A DNA stretch of 43,614 nucleotides from CAZBDU01 sp964490725 (GCA_964490725.1 CAZBDU010000042.1:1-43614); one strand, 5' to 3'. Numbered from the stretch's first letter, positions 1-8,553 are shown. The notes: a model not told the origin generated them from the letters alone. Numbers and translations are program-made.

Positions 1-41
1 TCTTCGATGGTAATCCGCGGCATTTCAACCACGGGGGCCAC
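1..41 (-). other. possible 5' end of a gene running off the left edge
   Basis: Downstream of the patatin gene on the same strand, an open frame reads through PVVEMPRITIE to the window edge. Possible starts are GTG at 41, GTG at 32 or ATG at 23. Too little is visible to name a family, and no convincing ribosome-binding site is present. It could be the next gene of a minus-strand operon or simply an open stretch. Confidence 0.2.
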
Positions 42-79
42 TTCATATTGTCTAGCCGGGGAATCCGGCGCGGGCGGCT

Positions 80-850
80 TCAGAGCCGGCGGCGCAGCTC
101 CGGAAGGCGGCGGCGCATGGCCTGCTCTCCACGTTCCACCATCTCTTCCAGGCGGGAGAGGTCGTGGTAGGCAAAACCCCGCAGCTCGGGGACCACCGCC
201 ACCTCGGCGGCCCTGGCTCCCTTCTGTCCGCTGGCGCCGATGAGGATGTTGAGGCTGAACAGCAGCACCTCCAGGACGCTCTCCGGAGGGCGGTCGCTCA
301 CGCGATCGCCGTTCAGGTTGACCCCGATCACGAGTGTTGCTCCCATCTTCCGCGCCGCCTCGGTGGGGACATCGTCCACCAGACCGCCGTCCACCAGCAG
401 GCGGCCCCCTATCTTGGCAGGCTCGAAGATGCCGGGGATGCTGCAGCTGGCCCGCACGGCACGCGCGGCGGGGCCCCGGGACAGAACGACCCGCTGGGCC
501 GAAGTGATGTCCGTGGCCACCGCACAGAAGGGGACCTCCAGGTCGCGGAGATCTCTGCCTTCCAGAAGCCGGTCCAGCAGCTTCTCCAGGGGCTCGGGGT
601 TGACCACCCCCAGGCGGGGGATGCCCAGGCGAATCAGGTCGCCCCAATCGATGCGGGCCGCCTCCTCCTTGATCCGCCTCCAGCTCCAGCCGGCGGCGGA
701 GAGCACTCCGATCAGGCTCCCGGCGCTGGTGCCGGCAATGCAGTGCACCGGAATATCCTCCTCCTCCAGCACCTTCAGCACCCCGATGTGCGCCACCCCC
801 CTGGCCGCACCGCCGCCCAGGGCCAGGCCGATCTTCTGCGGTACTCTCAT
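80..850 (-). CDS. patatin-like phospholipase (RssA-type)
   Basis: Predicted serine hydrolase of the bacterial patatin family, which cleaves acyl esters of lipids with a Ser-Asp dyad. The sequence shows the glycine-rich oxyanion loop LGGGAARG at about residues 11-18, the nucleophile elbow GTSAGS with Ser42, and the catalytic Asp in VDGG near residue 155. At about 256 residues without a signal peptide it matches short cytoplasmic RssA/YlbK-type members. I chose ATG 850 because GGAGAG lies six bases upstream. The frame also opens at TTG 871, but that codon falls next to a possible -10 (TATCAT) and would lack a leader. The physiological substrate cannot be told from sequence. Confidence 0.9.
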   Translation of the reverse strand: MRVPQKIGLALGGGAARGVAHIGVLKVLEEEDIPVHCIAGTSAGSLIGVLSAAGWSWRRIKEEAARIDWGDLIRLGIPRLGVVNPEPLEKLLDRLLEGRDLRDLEVPFCAVATDITSAQRVVLSRGPAARAVRASCSIPGIFEPAKIGGRLLVDGGLVDDVPTEAARKMGATLVIGVNLNGDRVSDRPPESVLEVLLFSLNILIGASGQKGARAAEVAVVPELRGFAYHDLSRLEEMVERGEQAMRRRLPELRRRL

Positions 851-929
851 CTTCAGCTCTCCGGGCTTCAATGATAGGCCGCCACGGGTCCGATTGCCAG
901 AGCAGCAGCGCGGAGGCGGCCGGAGGCTT

Positions 930-959
930 TTGACACGCCCCGGGCGGTCCCGCTACAAT
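930..959 (+). promoter_or_regulatory. promoter of the MNT/HEPN/Nudix operon
   Basis: Consensus -35 TTGACA at 930-935, 18 bp spacer, -10 TACAAT at 954-959. The GTG start of the next gene lies 7 nt beyond the -10, so transcription should begin at or next to the start codon and the message is probably leaderless. Confidence 0.7.
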
Positions 960-966
960 GGGTTGA

Positions 967-1293
967 GTGAACCCCTTGCCCACGGAAAAAAGAATTCTGG
1001 AGATCGTTTCCTCTCTTACCCGGGACCCCGCGGTGAAACAGGTCATCCTGTTCGGCTCCTTTGCCCGCGGCGACGCCCACCAGGGAAGCGGGCTCGACCT
1101 GTGCATAGTGGCCGACTCCGAGCTTCCCTGGCTGGACCGCGTGCTGGACTTCAAGGAGCGCCTGGAGGCGGAGGACCTGGAGGTGGTGCCCTACGTCTAC
1201 ACCCCGCGCGAGTTCGAGCTGCTCCGCCAGCGGGAAAGCCCTCTGACAGGCCGGATACTGGAGGAAGGGAGGGTCCTCTATGAACAACAATGA
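967..1293 (+). CDS. MNT-type minimal nucleotidyltransferase with altered active site
   Basis: A 108-residue protein of the pol-beta-like minimal nucleotidyltransferase (MNT) family, the usual partner of HEPN proteins. The family motif is GS-x10-D-x-D. Here residues about 31-45 read GSFARGDAHQGSGLD, so the first metal-binding Asp is Gly while the second is kept. In characterised MNT antitoxins this pair is needed to transfer AMP, so this protein may be catalytically weak or act by binding only. The GTG start sits 7 nt after a strong -10 with no Shine-Dalgarno, consistent with leaderless translation. It overlaps the HEPN gene by 14 bp, so the two are translationally coupled. Confidence 0.85.
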   Translation: MNPLPTEKRILEIVSSLTRDPAVKQVILFGSFARGDAHQGSGLDLCIVADSELPWLDRVLDFKERLEAEDLEVVPYVYTPREFELLRQRESPLTGRILEEGRVLYEQQ

Positions 1294-1699
1294 ACGGGAG
1301 GCCCTGCGCTGGTACCTGCAAGGCTCCAAGGACGGCCGGACCGCGCGGCGCAACGGCGCCAGCGGCGATCACGAGGTGGCCTGCTTCCTCTTCCAGCAGG
1401 CGGCCGAGAAGGTGCTGAAGGCCTACCTGTTTCTGCACGGCGAGCGGGAGCTGGCGGGCCACTCCACCCTGGGCCTCAGCCGGAGCTGCGCCGCATACCG
1501 GAGCGCCTTCGGGGAGCTAAGCCGGGCCTGCGCCCTGCTGGACCTCTACTACATGGGGAGCCGGTACCCCTTCGCTCTGCCCGAGGGCACGCCGTACGAG
1601 TACTTCGGCGAGGAGGAGACCCGCCGCGGCGACGAGGCCTTTCAGCAGGTCTACGCCCTGGTCTACGAGTCCTTCAAGGACCTGGTGGAGCACGTCTGA
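1280..1699 (+). CDS. HEPN domain protein
   Basis: A 139-residue HEPN (PF05168-like) four-helix protein. The hallmark helix CFLFQQAAEKVLKAYL is at about residues 35-50, and SRYPFALPEGTPYEYF near 93-108 is typical of this subgroup. The RNase-type R-x4-6-H motif used by HEPN toxins is not visible in the expected C-terminal helix, so an RNase activity is not supported. It starts inside the MNT gene (14 bp overlap) with GGGAGGG upstream. HEPN/MNT pairs act as toxin-antitoxin modules or as uncharacterised nucleotide-binding complexes. With both catalytic motifs altered here, the second role is at least as likely. Confidence 0.85.
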   Translation: MNNNEREALRWYLQGSKDGRTARRNGASGDHEVACFLFQQAAEKVLKAYLFLHGERELAGHSTLGLSRSCAAYRSAFGELSRACALLDLYYMGSRYPFALPEGTPYEYFGEEETRRGDEAFQQVYALVYESFKDLVEHV

Positions 1700-1701
1700 A
1701 G

Positions 1702-2247
1702 GTGGACGGACACAGCGGGGAGATCCTGCACCAGGACCGCTGGATCGTGGTCAGGGAGAAGCGCTACCTGGATCGGGTGGGCCGGGAGAAGCGCTGGAGC
1801 TACGTGGAGCGGCGGGGCGGGCGGCAGGCGGTGGTGATCGCGGCGCGCACCGCCGTGAGCGCTTCCCTCCTGGTGGTCGAACAGCCCCGGGTTCCTTTCG
1901 ATCGATGGGTGGCGGAGTTCCCCGCGGGTCTGGTGGACCAGGGGGAAGAGCCGGAGGCGACCGCGCTGCGGGAGCTGCGGGAGGAGACCGGCTACGGCGG
2001 CCGCCTTCGGCGGCTGAGCGCGGAGCTTCCCACCAGCGCAGGGCTGAGCACCGAGGTGGTATACCTCGCCGAGGTGGAGGCGGAGGAGAATCCCCGCGCG
2101 GCCCCCACCCCTGAGAGCTCGGAGCGCATCAGCGTGGTCAAGCTGCCGCCCGGACAGTTCAGCGCCTATCTTTCCGAATGCGAACGGCGGGGCGTGCTGG
2201 TCGACGCCAAGCTGTACGTGTACCTGACCGTGAGCGCCTCCTCCTGA
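1702..2247 (+). CDS. Nudix hydrolase, ADP-ribose pyrophosphatase-like
   Basis: A 181-residue Nudix protein. A perfect Nudix box (G-x5-E-x7-REUxEExGU) runs from Gly80 through REETGY, around 1936-1995. The N-terminal half resembles ADP-ribose pyrophosphatases (NudF-like), which hydrolyse ADP-ribose to AMP and ribose 5-phosphate. The substrate is inferred only. The gene begins with GTG two bases after the HEPN stop, so it is probably the third member of the MNT/HEPN operon. Linkage of a nucleotide-diphosphate hydrolase to a nucleotidyltransferase/HEPN pair is suggestive of shared nucleotide chemistry but unproven. Confidence 0.88.
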   Translation: MDGHSGEILHQDRWIVVREKRYLDRVGREKRWSYVERRGGRQAVVIAARTAVSASLLVVEQPRVPFDRWVAEFPAGLVDQGEEPEATALRELREETGYGGRLRRLSAELPTSAGLSTEVVYLAEVEAEENPRAAPTPESSERISVVKLPPGQFSAYLSECERRGVLVDAKLYVYLTVSASS

Positions 2248-2265
2248 GCCTTCCCGCCCCGGCAC

Positions 2266-2295
2266 TTGCCTCCGCCGCGAGCCCTGCATTAGGCT
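2266..2295 (+). promoter_or_regulatory. possible promoter of the Rieske-FAD oxidoreductase
   Basis: TTGCCT at 2266-2271 and TAGGCT at 2290-2295, spacer 18 bp, about 34 nt before the ATG. The -10 matches consensus at only three positions, but it fits the TAnnnT pattern seen at other genes of the window. Confidence 0.35.
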
Positions 2296-2329
2296 TTAGA
2301 TACGAGAGAAGGAGCGGAAAGGGGTCGAC

Positions 2330-3886
2330 ATGGCTGGCGAGGAGTGGATCAGGGTAGCGGAGGAGAGCGTCCTGGAAGAGGGCGTGCCCGTGGCCACGGA
2401 GGTGGCGGAAGACAAGAAGGTGCTGGTGGTGCGCCTGAAGGGCAAGGTACATGCCTGTGGCAATGAGTGCAGCCACTACGGCGCACCCTTGACCGACGGC
2501 GTGCTGAGCGGAACGGTGCTCACCTGCCCCTGGCACAACGCACGCTTCGATGTCACCACCGGCCGAATGCTGGCCGCCCCGGCGCTCAACAACCTCCCCC
2601 TCTACGAGGCCAAGGTGGAGGGCGGCGCGGTGTACGTGCGCCCCTCCGGCTCCCACCTCATCCCCATGCCGGAGGGCAGGGACGAGCGGGTCTTCCTGAT
2701 CCTGGGGGCCGGCGCCTCGGGCAACGCGGCCGCGGAGATGCTGCGGCGGGAGGGGTTTGCCGGGCGCATCGTCATGGTCACCGCCGAGGAGGCCTCCCCC
2801 TACGACCGCACCATGCTGTCCAAGGCCTTTCTCTCCGGCGAGGCCCCCGAGAAGTGGCTGCCCCTGCGGGGAGAGAAGTTCTACAGCCGGCTGAAGATCG
2901 AGGTGCTCACCGGGCGCTCCGTCGCTGCCGTGGACCCGGCTCGGAGGAGCATCACCTTCGACAGCGGCGGGACCCTCCAGGGCGACGCCCTCCTCCTGGC
3001 TACCGGGGGCGTCCCGCGCCGGTTGGAGATCCCGGGGGCGGAGCTGCCGGGGTGCTTCCTGCTGCGCTCCCTTGGGGATGCCCGGGCCGTCGTGGAGGCC
3101 TGCCAGGAGGCCGAGCGGGCGGTGGTCCTGGGAGCGAGCTTCATCGGGCTCGAGGTGGCTTCCTCCCTGCGCCACCGGGAGATCGAGGTGCACGTGGTGG
3201 CGCCGGAGGAGGTTCCGCTTCAGGCGGCGTTCGGGCCGGAGGTGGGCGGGCGCGTTCGCAGGCGGCACGAGGACAACGGGGTGCACTTTCACCTGGGCCG
3301 CACGGCCAGCCGCCTGAAGGGCGATGGCCGGGTCAGAGAGGTGGAGCTGTCGGACGGGACGGTGCTGCCGGCGGACCTGGTGGTGGTGGGCGTCGGCATC
3401 CGCCCGGCGGTGGATTGCCTTGCGGGAAGCGGCCTGGTGAAGGAGGGGGCCGTTCCGGTGGATGGCTGCCTTCAGACCGCGGCGGAGGGTGTGTTCGCCA
3501 GCGGCGACATCGCGGTGGTCCCGGACGCCCGCGCCGGCACGCCCAGGCGGGTGGAGCACTGGGTGGAGGCCGAGCGCCAGGGGCAGCATGCCGCACGGGC
3601 CATGCTCGGCTCCAAGGAGCCCTACCGCGAGGTGCCCTTCTTCTGGACCCGGCAGTTCGGCAGCTCCCTGAAGTACATCGGGCACGCCGGGAGGTGGGAC
3701 CGCGTGGTGATGCGGGAGGAGGGAGAGAGCTTCCTGGCGGGCTACTACCAGGGTGAGACCCTGCGGGCCGCAGCCGGGATAGGCATGGCCAGGGAGTTCA
3801 TCGTGCTGGGGGAGATGCTGGCCAACGGGACCACTCTTCCGCCGGCAAAGCTGGCCGACCGGGCCTTCGACATCCTGGGGCGCTGA
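2330..3886 (+). CDS. Rieske ferredoxin / FAD-dependent NAD(P)H oxidoreductase fusion (AIFM3-like)
   Basis: A 518-residue fusion. Residues about 1-105 are a Rieske [2Fe-2S] domain: ligands lie in ECSHYGAPL and CPWHNARFD. Residues about 120-430 are a two-dinucleotide-fold reductase: FAD site LGAGASGNAAAEML, second Rossmann motif VVLGASFIGLEVASS, and the late FAD motif FASGDIA. The C-terminal part matches the AIF/rubredoxin reductase tail. Such proteins move electrons from NAD(P)H through FAD to the Fe-S centre; the final acceptor is unknown. The domain order equals AIFM3/Nfrl-type proteins. GGGG lies 5 nt before the ATG. It is monocistronic by context. Confidence 0.93.
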   Translation: MAGEEWIRVAEESVLEEGVPVATEVAEDKKVLVVRLKGKVHACGNECSHYGAPLTDGVLSGTVLTCPWHNARFDVTTGRMLAAPALNNLPLYEAKVEGGAVYVRPSGSHLIPMPEGRDERVFLILGAGASGNAAAEMLRREGFAGRIVMVTAEEASPYDRTMLSKAFLSGEAPEKWLPLRGEKFYSRLKIEVLTGRSVAAVDPARRSITFDSGGTLQGDALLLATGGVPRRLEIPGAELPGCFLLRSLGDARAVVEACQEAERAVVLGASFIGLEVASSLRHREIEVHVVAPEEVPLQAAFGPEVGGRVRRRHEDNGVHFHLGRTASRLKGDGRVREVELSDGTVLPADLVVVGVGIRPAVDCLAGSGLVKEGAVPVDGCLQTAAEGVFASGDIAVVPDARAGTPRRVEHWVEAERQGQHAARAMLGSKEPYREVPFFWTRQFGSSLKYIGHAGRWDRVVMREEGESFLAGYYQGETLRAAAGIGMAREFIVLGEMLANGTTLPPAKLADRAFDILGR

Positions 3887-3953
3887 GCCGCCCGCGGGGA
3901 GGCGGCCGCCTCTGGTGGTGCGGCCGGCGCCGCTGAGAGGCCCGGCACCTGCG

Positions 3954-3982
3954 TTGCCTCCCCGGAGCCTCGGGCGTATAAT
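3954..3982 (+). promoter_or_regulatory. promoter placing the start at or near the ATG
   Basis: TTGCCT at 3954-3959, 17 bp spacer, perfect TATAAT at 3977-3982. The ATG at 3990 follows after 7 nt, so the transcript is predicted to be leaderless. A 14-bp palindrome (3899-3912) lies upstream, after the preceding stop. Confidence 0.75.
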
Positions 3983-3989
3983 GCCAGCC

Positions 3990-5561
3990 ATGAAAGCCCC
4001 GGGCCGCTACCTACCCCACGTGGTGGTGTTCGTGACCAGCATGGGGGTGATGATCATCGAGCTGGTCGCCAGCCGGATCGTTTCCAAGTACTTCGGGAAC
4101 TCGCTGTACACCTGGACCGGGGTGATCGGGGTGGTGCTGGGCGGCATCAGCCTGGGCAACTACCTGGGCGGCCGCCTGGCGGACCGCTACGAACCGGCCC
4201 GCATCGTCACCCCCCTTCTGCTGGTGGACTCGGCCCTGGTGCTGCTCATCCTGGCGCTGGATGCCCTGCTGGGCTGGGTGCTCAGCCGCGGCGCGTTTTC
4301 CGGAGTGACCCGCGGCATGGTGGGGACTTCGGTGGCGGCCATCACGGTGCTGTTTTTCCCGCCGGCGGCTGCGCTGGGGGCCGTCTCGCCGGTGATGGCC
4401 AAGCTGGCCCTGCAGCGCAGCCGGCGCATCGGCAACACCGTGGGCAGCATCTACGCGGTGTCCGCGGTGGGCAGCATCGCCGGCACCTTCCTGTCGGGGT
4501 TCCTCCTCATCCCGGCTCTGGGCATCACCACGGTCGTGGTCACCGTGGCGGCGGCGATCGGGCTGCTGGCGGCGCTCACGGGGGGGCTGCGCCCGGTGGC
4601 GCTGGGCTGGCTGGTGGCCGTGGCGGCCGCGCTGGCCTACGTGCTGGCCAGCCCGCCGCGACTGCCCGCCGAGGCCGCAGGCGGCAGCCTCATCCTCTAC
4701 CGCGCCGACTCCCAGTACTCGCACGTGGAGGTGCGCGACCAGCGCTCCGGGTCGAAGGAGAGGGTGCTGATCCTGGACGGCCTGATTCACAACCGCTACG
4801 ACCCCACCCGCCCCGAGGCGCTGCTGTACGCGTACGAACGCATCTTCGACGCCCTCACCAGGAGTTTCCTGCGGCGCGAACGGGGGGGCGGTCCCCCGGA
4901 CGGCCCTGCGTTCACGACCCTCACCCTGGGCGGCGGGGCCTGCCTGTACCCGGCCTATCTGGGGCGGCACTACCCGGAGAGTCGCAACACGGTGGTGGAG
5001 ATCGACCCCCGGGTGCTGGAGGTGGCCCGCCGCTACTTCGACCTGCCCCGGGATCTACCGCCGCAGCTGGAGCTGGTGGTGGCCGACGCCCGGGCCTACG
5101 CCCGGACCCGTCCGGCGGGAACGAGCTACGATCTGATCTACCTGGACGCTTTCAGCTCTTTCTCGGTGCCCTACCACCTGACCACCCTGGAGTTCACCCG
5201 ACGCCTGCAGGAGCTCCTGGGCCCGCAGGGGCTGTTCATGGCCAACTGTATCGACGTGTTCACGCTGGGGGGCTTTCTGGGGGCCTACCTGAGGACCGTG
5301 CGGGAGGTGTTTCCCGTGACGGCCGTGTACGTGGACAGCGGCTACTCCCGGGGCAGCCGGGCCACCTTCGTCGTGGTGGGCACCCGGGGAGGAGGGCTGC
5401 CGGCGGAGCTGGCGGGGCGTTCGGGGGAGGTGGTGGGCCGCCGCCTGCCGGAGGAGGAGCTCCGCGAGCTGCTGGAGCGCACCGGCGCGCGGGCGCTGCG
5501 GGACGATCGCGCCCCGGTGGAGAACCTGATGGCGCCGGTCTTCCTGCACACCGTGAGGTAG
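3990..5561 (+). CDS. membrane-bound spermidine synthase-like protein
   Basis: A 523-residue fused membrane/spermidine-synthase-like protein. About seven hydrophobic helices fill residues 1-225 (opening FVTSMGVMIIELVASR, a common start of this family). A soluble aminopropyl/methyltransferase-fold domain follows, with the nucleotide-binding motif TLGGGACLYP, VVEIDP and the YDLIYLDAFSS segment. Many members are of unknown substrate, so polyamine synthesis is a family inference. The upstream in-frame ATG 3981 lies inside the -10, so I chose ATG 3990. Convergent with the K+ channel gene; only 5 bp separate the stops. Confidence 0.85.
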   Translation: MKAPGRYLPHVVVFVTSMGVMIIELVASRIVSKYFGNSLYTWTGVIGVVLGGISLGNYLGGRLADRYEPARIVTPLLLVDSALVLLILALDALLGWVLSRGAFSGVTRGMVGTSVAAITVLFFPPAAALGAVSPVMAKLALQRSRRIGNTVGSIYAVSAVGSIAGTFLSGFLLIPALGITTVVVTVAAAIGLLAALTGGLRPVALGWLVAVAAALAYVLASPPRLPAEAAGGSLILYRADSQYSHVEVRDQRSGSKERVLILDGLIHNRYDPTRPEALLYAYERIFDALTRSFLRRERGGGPPDGPAFTTLTLGGGACLYPAYLGRHYPESRNTVVEIDPRVLEVARRYFDLPRDLPPQLELVVADARAYARTRPAGTSYDLIYLDAFSSFSVPYHLTTLEFTRRLQELLGPQGLFMANCIDVFTLGGFLGAYLRTVREVFPVTAVYVDSGYSRGSRATFVVVGTRGGGLPAELAGRSGEVVGRRLPEEELRELLERTGARALRDDRAPVENLMAPVFLHTVR

Positions 5562-5566
5562 CGCTC

Positions 5567-6583
5567 CTATTTCCCCCGCTTCACGAAACCCCGAAGGCGC
5601 CCCAGCTGCAGGTCGTTGCCCAGCGCGATCAGCACGTCGCCTTTCTGCAGGACCACGTTGGAGAGGGTCCAGGTTTCCTCGGGATTGATGCGCGTCCTGC
5701 CGGCGGCGTCGTTGATGCCGACGATGATGGCGCCGGTGCGCTGGCCGATTCCGGCCTCGCGCAGGTTCTGGCCCGCCAGGGGGCTTCCCTCCTCCACGGC
5801 GACCTCCTCAATGCGCATGGCCAGCTCTCCGCCGATCACCACGTCCAGGAAGTTCACCACCGAAGGGCGGAGGATCAGCGAGGCCATCCTTCTGCCGGCG
5901 ATCCTCTTGGGGCTGACCACGCGGTTGGCCCCCGCCTTCAGCAGCTTGCGGATGGTCCGCTCCCCGGCGGCCTGGGAGACGATGGTCAGCTTCGGGTTCA
6001 GCTGGCGGGCGGTGAGGGTGACGAACACATTGGCCTCATCGTCCGGGAGGGCGGCCACCAGGCCGCGGGCCCTTTCGATTCCCGCTTCCTGCAGCACCTC
6101 GTCGTCCACGGCGTCTCCCTGCACGAAGAGCACCGATTCGTCCCTGCCCAGCTCCGAGTCCCCGGGGTTTCGATCCACCACCACGAAACGCACCCGCGCC
6201 CTCTGGAACTCCAGGGCGGTCTCACGGCCCACATCCCCGCAGCCGCAGATGATGTGGTGGTCCCGCAGTCTCCTGATGGCCCGTTTCATACGCCGCTCCC
6301 GTACGGTCTTGAGAATCTGTCCCTCGAAGATGTAGGCGATCAGCACGGTTATCGAATAGCCGGCAGTGAAGACGCTGAAGATGAGCAGGAAGAGGGTGAA
6401 GCGCTTGCCCTCCGGGGACAGAGGATGCACCTCGCCGAAGCCGACCGTCGTGATGGTGATGAAGGTCATGTAGAGGCTGTCCAGCAGCGGCCAGCCCTCG
6501 ATCAGGGAGTAGCCGGCCGTGCCGCCGGCAACCGCCAGCAGAAGCAGGAGCAGTGCCGCGGCAAAGCGCGCAGATCGTGACAA
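5567..6583 (-). CDS. potassium channel with TrkA N and C domains (MthK-like)
   Basis: A 338-residue ligand-gated K+ channel subunit. Two membrane helices flank a pore loop with the filter TTVGFGE, close to the canonical TVGYGD, at residues about 46-53. A TrkA-N (RCK) Rossmann domain begins at HHIICGCGDVGRETA (about residue 110) with the acidic VVVDRN. A TrkA-C domain fills the last 90 residues. The start is TTG 6583 after GGAAAGGG; no ATG fits before the pore. A TTGACT/TAGTGT pair (18 bp apart) lies upstream. Expected role: K+ flux regulated by a nucleotide or cation. Confidence 0.9.
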   Translation of the reverse strand: MSRSARFAAALLLLLLAVAGGTAGYSLIEGWPLLDSLYMTFITITTVGFGEVHPLSPEGKRFTLFLLIFSVFTAGYSITVLIAYIFEGQILKTVRERRMKRAIRRLRDHHIICGCGDVGRETALEFQRARVRFVVVDRNPGDSELGRDESVLFVQGDAVDDEVLQEAGIERARGLVAALPDDEANVFVTLTARQLNPKLTIVSQAAGERTIRKLLKAGANRVVSPKRIAGRRMASLILRPSVVNFLDVVIGGELAMRIEEVAVEEGSPLAGQNLREAGIGQRTGAIIVGINDAAGRTRINPEETWTLSNVVLQKGDVLIALGNDLQLGRLRGFVKRGK

Positions 6584-6684
6584 TCGGCGGCCACCCTTTC
6601 CGGCGAGGATAGGGCCACACTAGAGCAGGCGGGCCGCCCGAGTCAAGAATGCGCGCCTCCGGTCCCGGCGCCGGGCCGGAGGCC

Positions 6685-7386
6685 TCAGGCCTGCCAGAGG
6701 CTGCGAAAGGTCTCCGCCAGCTGCGGCCCGGCTCCGGCCTCCTCGTGCTTGAAGAACACGTAGGCGGCGGTCCAGGGCTGGCCGCGCACCTTCTCCACCC
6801 AGCCCTCGAGCTCTTTCTGGCCGTAGCTTGCCCCGCGCAGCCGCAGGTAGCCCCAGTCCGCGGTGGCCGCGATCTCCGCCACCGGCAGCTCGTCGGTGTC
6901 GGCCATGCACAGGGCGGCGTTCCTGGCAGCCAGCAGGTCGCGGGCCCCTGCATCGTCCCAGGAGGGATGGCGGAACTCGAAGGCGGTCCTGGCCCCAGGC
7001 GGGAGAAGCTCCAGGAAGGCGGCCAGCAGCTCCCGGTCCACCCGGAAGGAAGGCGGGAGCTGGAACAGCACCGCCCCCAGCTTCTCCCCCAGAGTGCTGG
7101 CCGTCTCCAGGAGGTAGCGCACCTCCTCCTCGCAGCCTTTCAGCTTCTTGATGTGGGTGATGCGCCGGGAGGCCTTGAGGACGAAGCGGAAGCCCTCCGG
7201 AACCTGGGACGCCCAGCCTTGAAGCAGCGTCTCGGTGGGCATGCGGTAGAAGGTGTTGTTGATCTCCACGCTGCCCAGGCGTCCGGCATAGTAGCGCAGC
7301 ATCTCGCGGTCCGGGAGCTCCTTCGGGTAGAAGCGGCCCTTCCACTCCTTGTAGCTGTAGCCGCTGGTGCCCAGGTACAACTGCAC
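6685..7386 (-). CDS. DUF72 family protein (YecE-like)
   Basis: A 233-residue TIM-barrel protein of the DUF72 family, whose function is not established. Recognisable features are the opening LYLGTSGYSYKEWKGRFYP, the segment VEINNTFYRMP, and the ending AYVFFKHEEAGAGPQLA. Start is GTG 7386 with GGAGGT five bases upstream. Divergent from the deacetylase gene with separate promoters for each in the 110-bp gap. Confidence 0.9.
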   Translation of the reverse strand: MQLYLGTSGYSYKEWKGRFYPKELPDREMLRYYAGRLGSVEINNTFYRMPTETLLQGWASQVPEGFRFVLKASRRITHIKKLKGCEEEVRYLLETASTLGEKLGAVLFQLPPSFRVDRELLAAFLELLPPGARTAFEFRHPSWDDAGARDLLAARNAALCMADTDELPVAEIAATADWGYLRLRGASYGQKELEGWVEKVRGQPWTAAYVFFKHEEAGAGPQLAETFRSLWQA

Positions 7387-7405
7387 GCTGCACCTCCTGC
7401 GGAGA

Positions 7406-7435
7406 AAGATACGCAGTCAGCGGCCGGGGATGCAA
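7406..7435 (-). promoter_or_regulatory. promoter of the DUF72 gene
   Basis: On the minus strand TTGCAT (7435-7430), 18 bp spacer, TATCTT (7411-7406), followed by a short leader containing GGAGGT. Half of a divergent promoter pair. Confidence 0.5.
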
Positions 7436-7461
7436 GCGCGGCAACTGCGGAAACGCTCCAC

Positions 7462-7490
7462 TTGCCAAACCGCGACCCCTGGCCTACCTT
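7462..7490 (+). promoter_or_regulatory. promoter of the deacetylase gene, leaderless type
   Basis: TTGCCA at 7462-7467, 17 bp, TACCTT at 7485-7490, then exactly 7 nt to ATG 7498. The -10 is weak against TATAAT but fits TAnnnT; no Shine-Dalgarno precedes the ATG. Confidence 0.5.
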
Positions 7491-7497
7491 TGTGCCC

Positions 7498-8553
7498 ATG
7501 GTGGCGATCGTGACCGACCCCTGGTATCTGAAGCATTCCAACGGAGCGGGGCACCCGGAGTCCCCCGAGCGCCTGCAGGCCGTGGAGCGGCTCCTGGCCT
7601 CCTGGCCGTACCGGGAGCGCCTGCTCCAGGTGCCGGCCCGGGAGGCCACCCTCGAGGAGCTCACCCGGGTGCACAGCGAGCCCTACGTGCGCCTCATCGA
7701 GGACACCGCCCGCCGGCAGTACACCATGCTGGACCCCGATACGGGGGCCACCGCGGATTCCTACCGCGCGGCCCTGCGGGCCGCCGGGGGCGGCATCGAG
7801 GCGGTGGAGGCGGTGCTTCGCGGCCGGGCCGCCAGCGCCTTCGCCCTGGTGCGGCCGCCGGGACACCACGCCGAGCGGGACAGGGCCATGGGTTTCTGCC
7901 TGTTCAACAACATCGCCGTGGCCGCCGCGCATCTGCTCTCCGCCGCGGGTCTGCAGCGGGTGCTGATCGTCGACTGGGACGTACACCACGGCAACGGCAC
8001 CATGCACGCCTTCTACGGCTCGGCGGATGTGCTGTACCTCTCGCTGCACCAATACCCCCACTATCCGGGAACGGGGCGCATCGAGGAGGCGGGGCGCGGG
8101 GCCGGGGAAGGCTACTCGGTGAACGTCCCGCTCCCGGGCGGGCAGGGGGACGCCGACTACCTCTACGTGTTCCGGCGGCTGTTCGAGCCCCTGGCCCGGC
8201 AGTTCCGCCCCGAGATGATCCTGGTCTCCGCCGGTTTCGACCCCCACCGCAACGACCCGCTGGCCTCGATGGCGGTCTCAGGGTGGGGGTTCGCCGCCAT
8301 GACCCGGACGCTCGGCAGCCTGGCCGGAGAGCTGTGCGGCGGCCGCCTGGCCCTCTTCCTCGAGGGAGGCTACGCCCTGAGCGCCCTCACCGAGGGGGTC
8401 GATCGGGTGCTGCGGGCCCTGGAGGGCGTGGGGCAGGACGAGGACCCCCGGGGGAGCTCCGGCGGGGGCGATGCGGGGCCCAGCCAGACCGTGGTGGGCG
8501 TGGTGGACCAGGTGGCGAGGGTCCAGCGCCGCTACTGGCAGATCCCAGCCTGA
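7498..8553 (+). CDS. histone deacetylase superfamily amidohydrolase
   Basis: A 351-residue zinc-dependent deacetylase of the arginase/deacetylase fold (class II HDAC, acetoin-utilisation and acetylpolyamine amidohydrolase relatives). Conserved blocks: PPGHHAERDRAMGFCLFNN, the metal site DWDVHHGNGT, SAGFDPHRNDPL, and LEGGYALSAL. The substrate (acetyl-lysine or acetylated small amine) is not predictable. The open frame extends far upstream to 6649 as antisense of DUF72; ATG 7498 is where homology starts and where the promoter points. The last 22 bp overlap the convergent PAP2-like gene. Confidence 0.93.
   Translation: MVAIVTDPWYLKHSNGAGHPESPERLQAVERLLASWPYRERLLQVPAREATLEELTRVHSEPYVRLIEDTARRQYTMLDPDTGATADSYRAALRAAGGGIEAVEAVLRGRAASAFALVRPPGHHAERDRAMGFCLFNNIAVAAAHLLSAAGLQRVLIVDWDVHHGNGTMHAFYGSADVLYLSLHQYPHYPGTGRIEEAGRGAGEGYSVNVPLPGGQGDADYLYVFRRLFEPLARQFRPEMILVSAGFDPHRNDPLASMAVSGWGFAAMTRTLGSLAGELCGGRLALFLEGGYALSALTEGVDRVLRALEGVGQDEDPRGSSGGGDAGPSQTVVGVVDQVARVQRRYWQIPA

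Noticed and set aside
3899..3912. 14-bp palindrome after the oxidoreductase gene
   Set aside because: Loopless and common by chance in GC-rich DNA.
2159..3991. 610-codon open frame on the minus strand opposite the Rieske-FAD gene
   Set aside because: Composition typical of antisense GC-rich frames; the plus strand has clear motifs.
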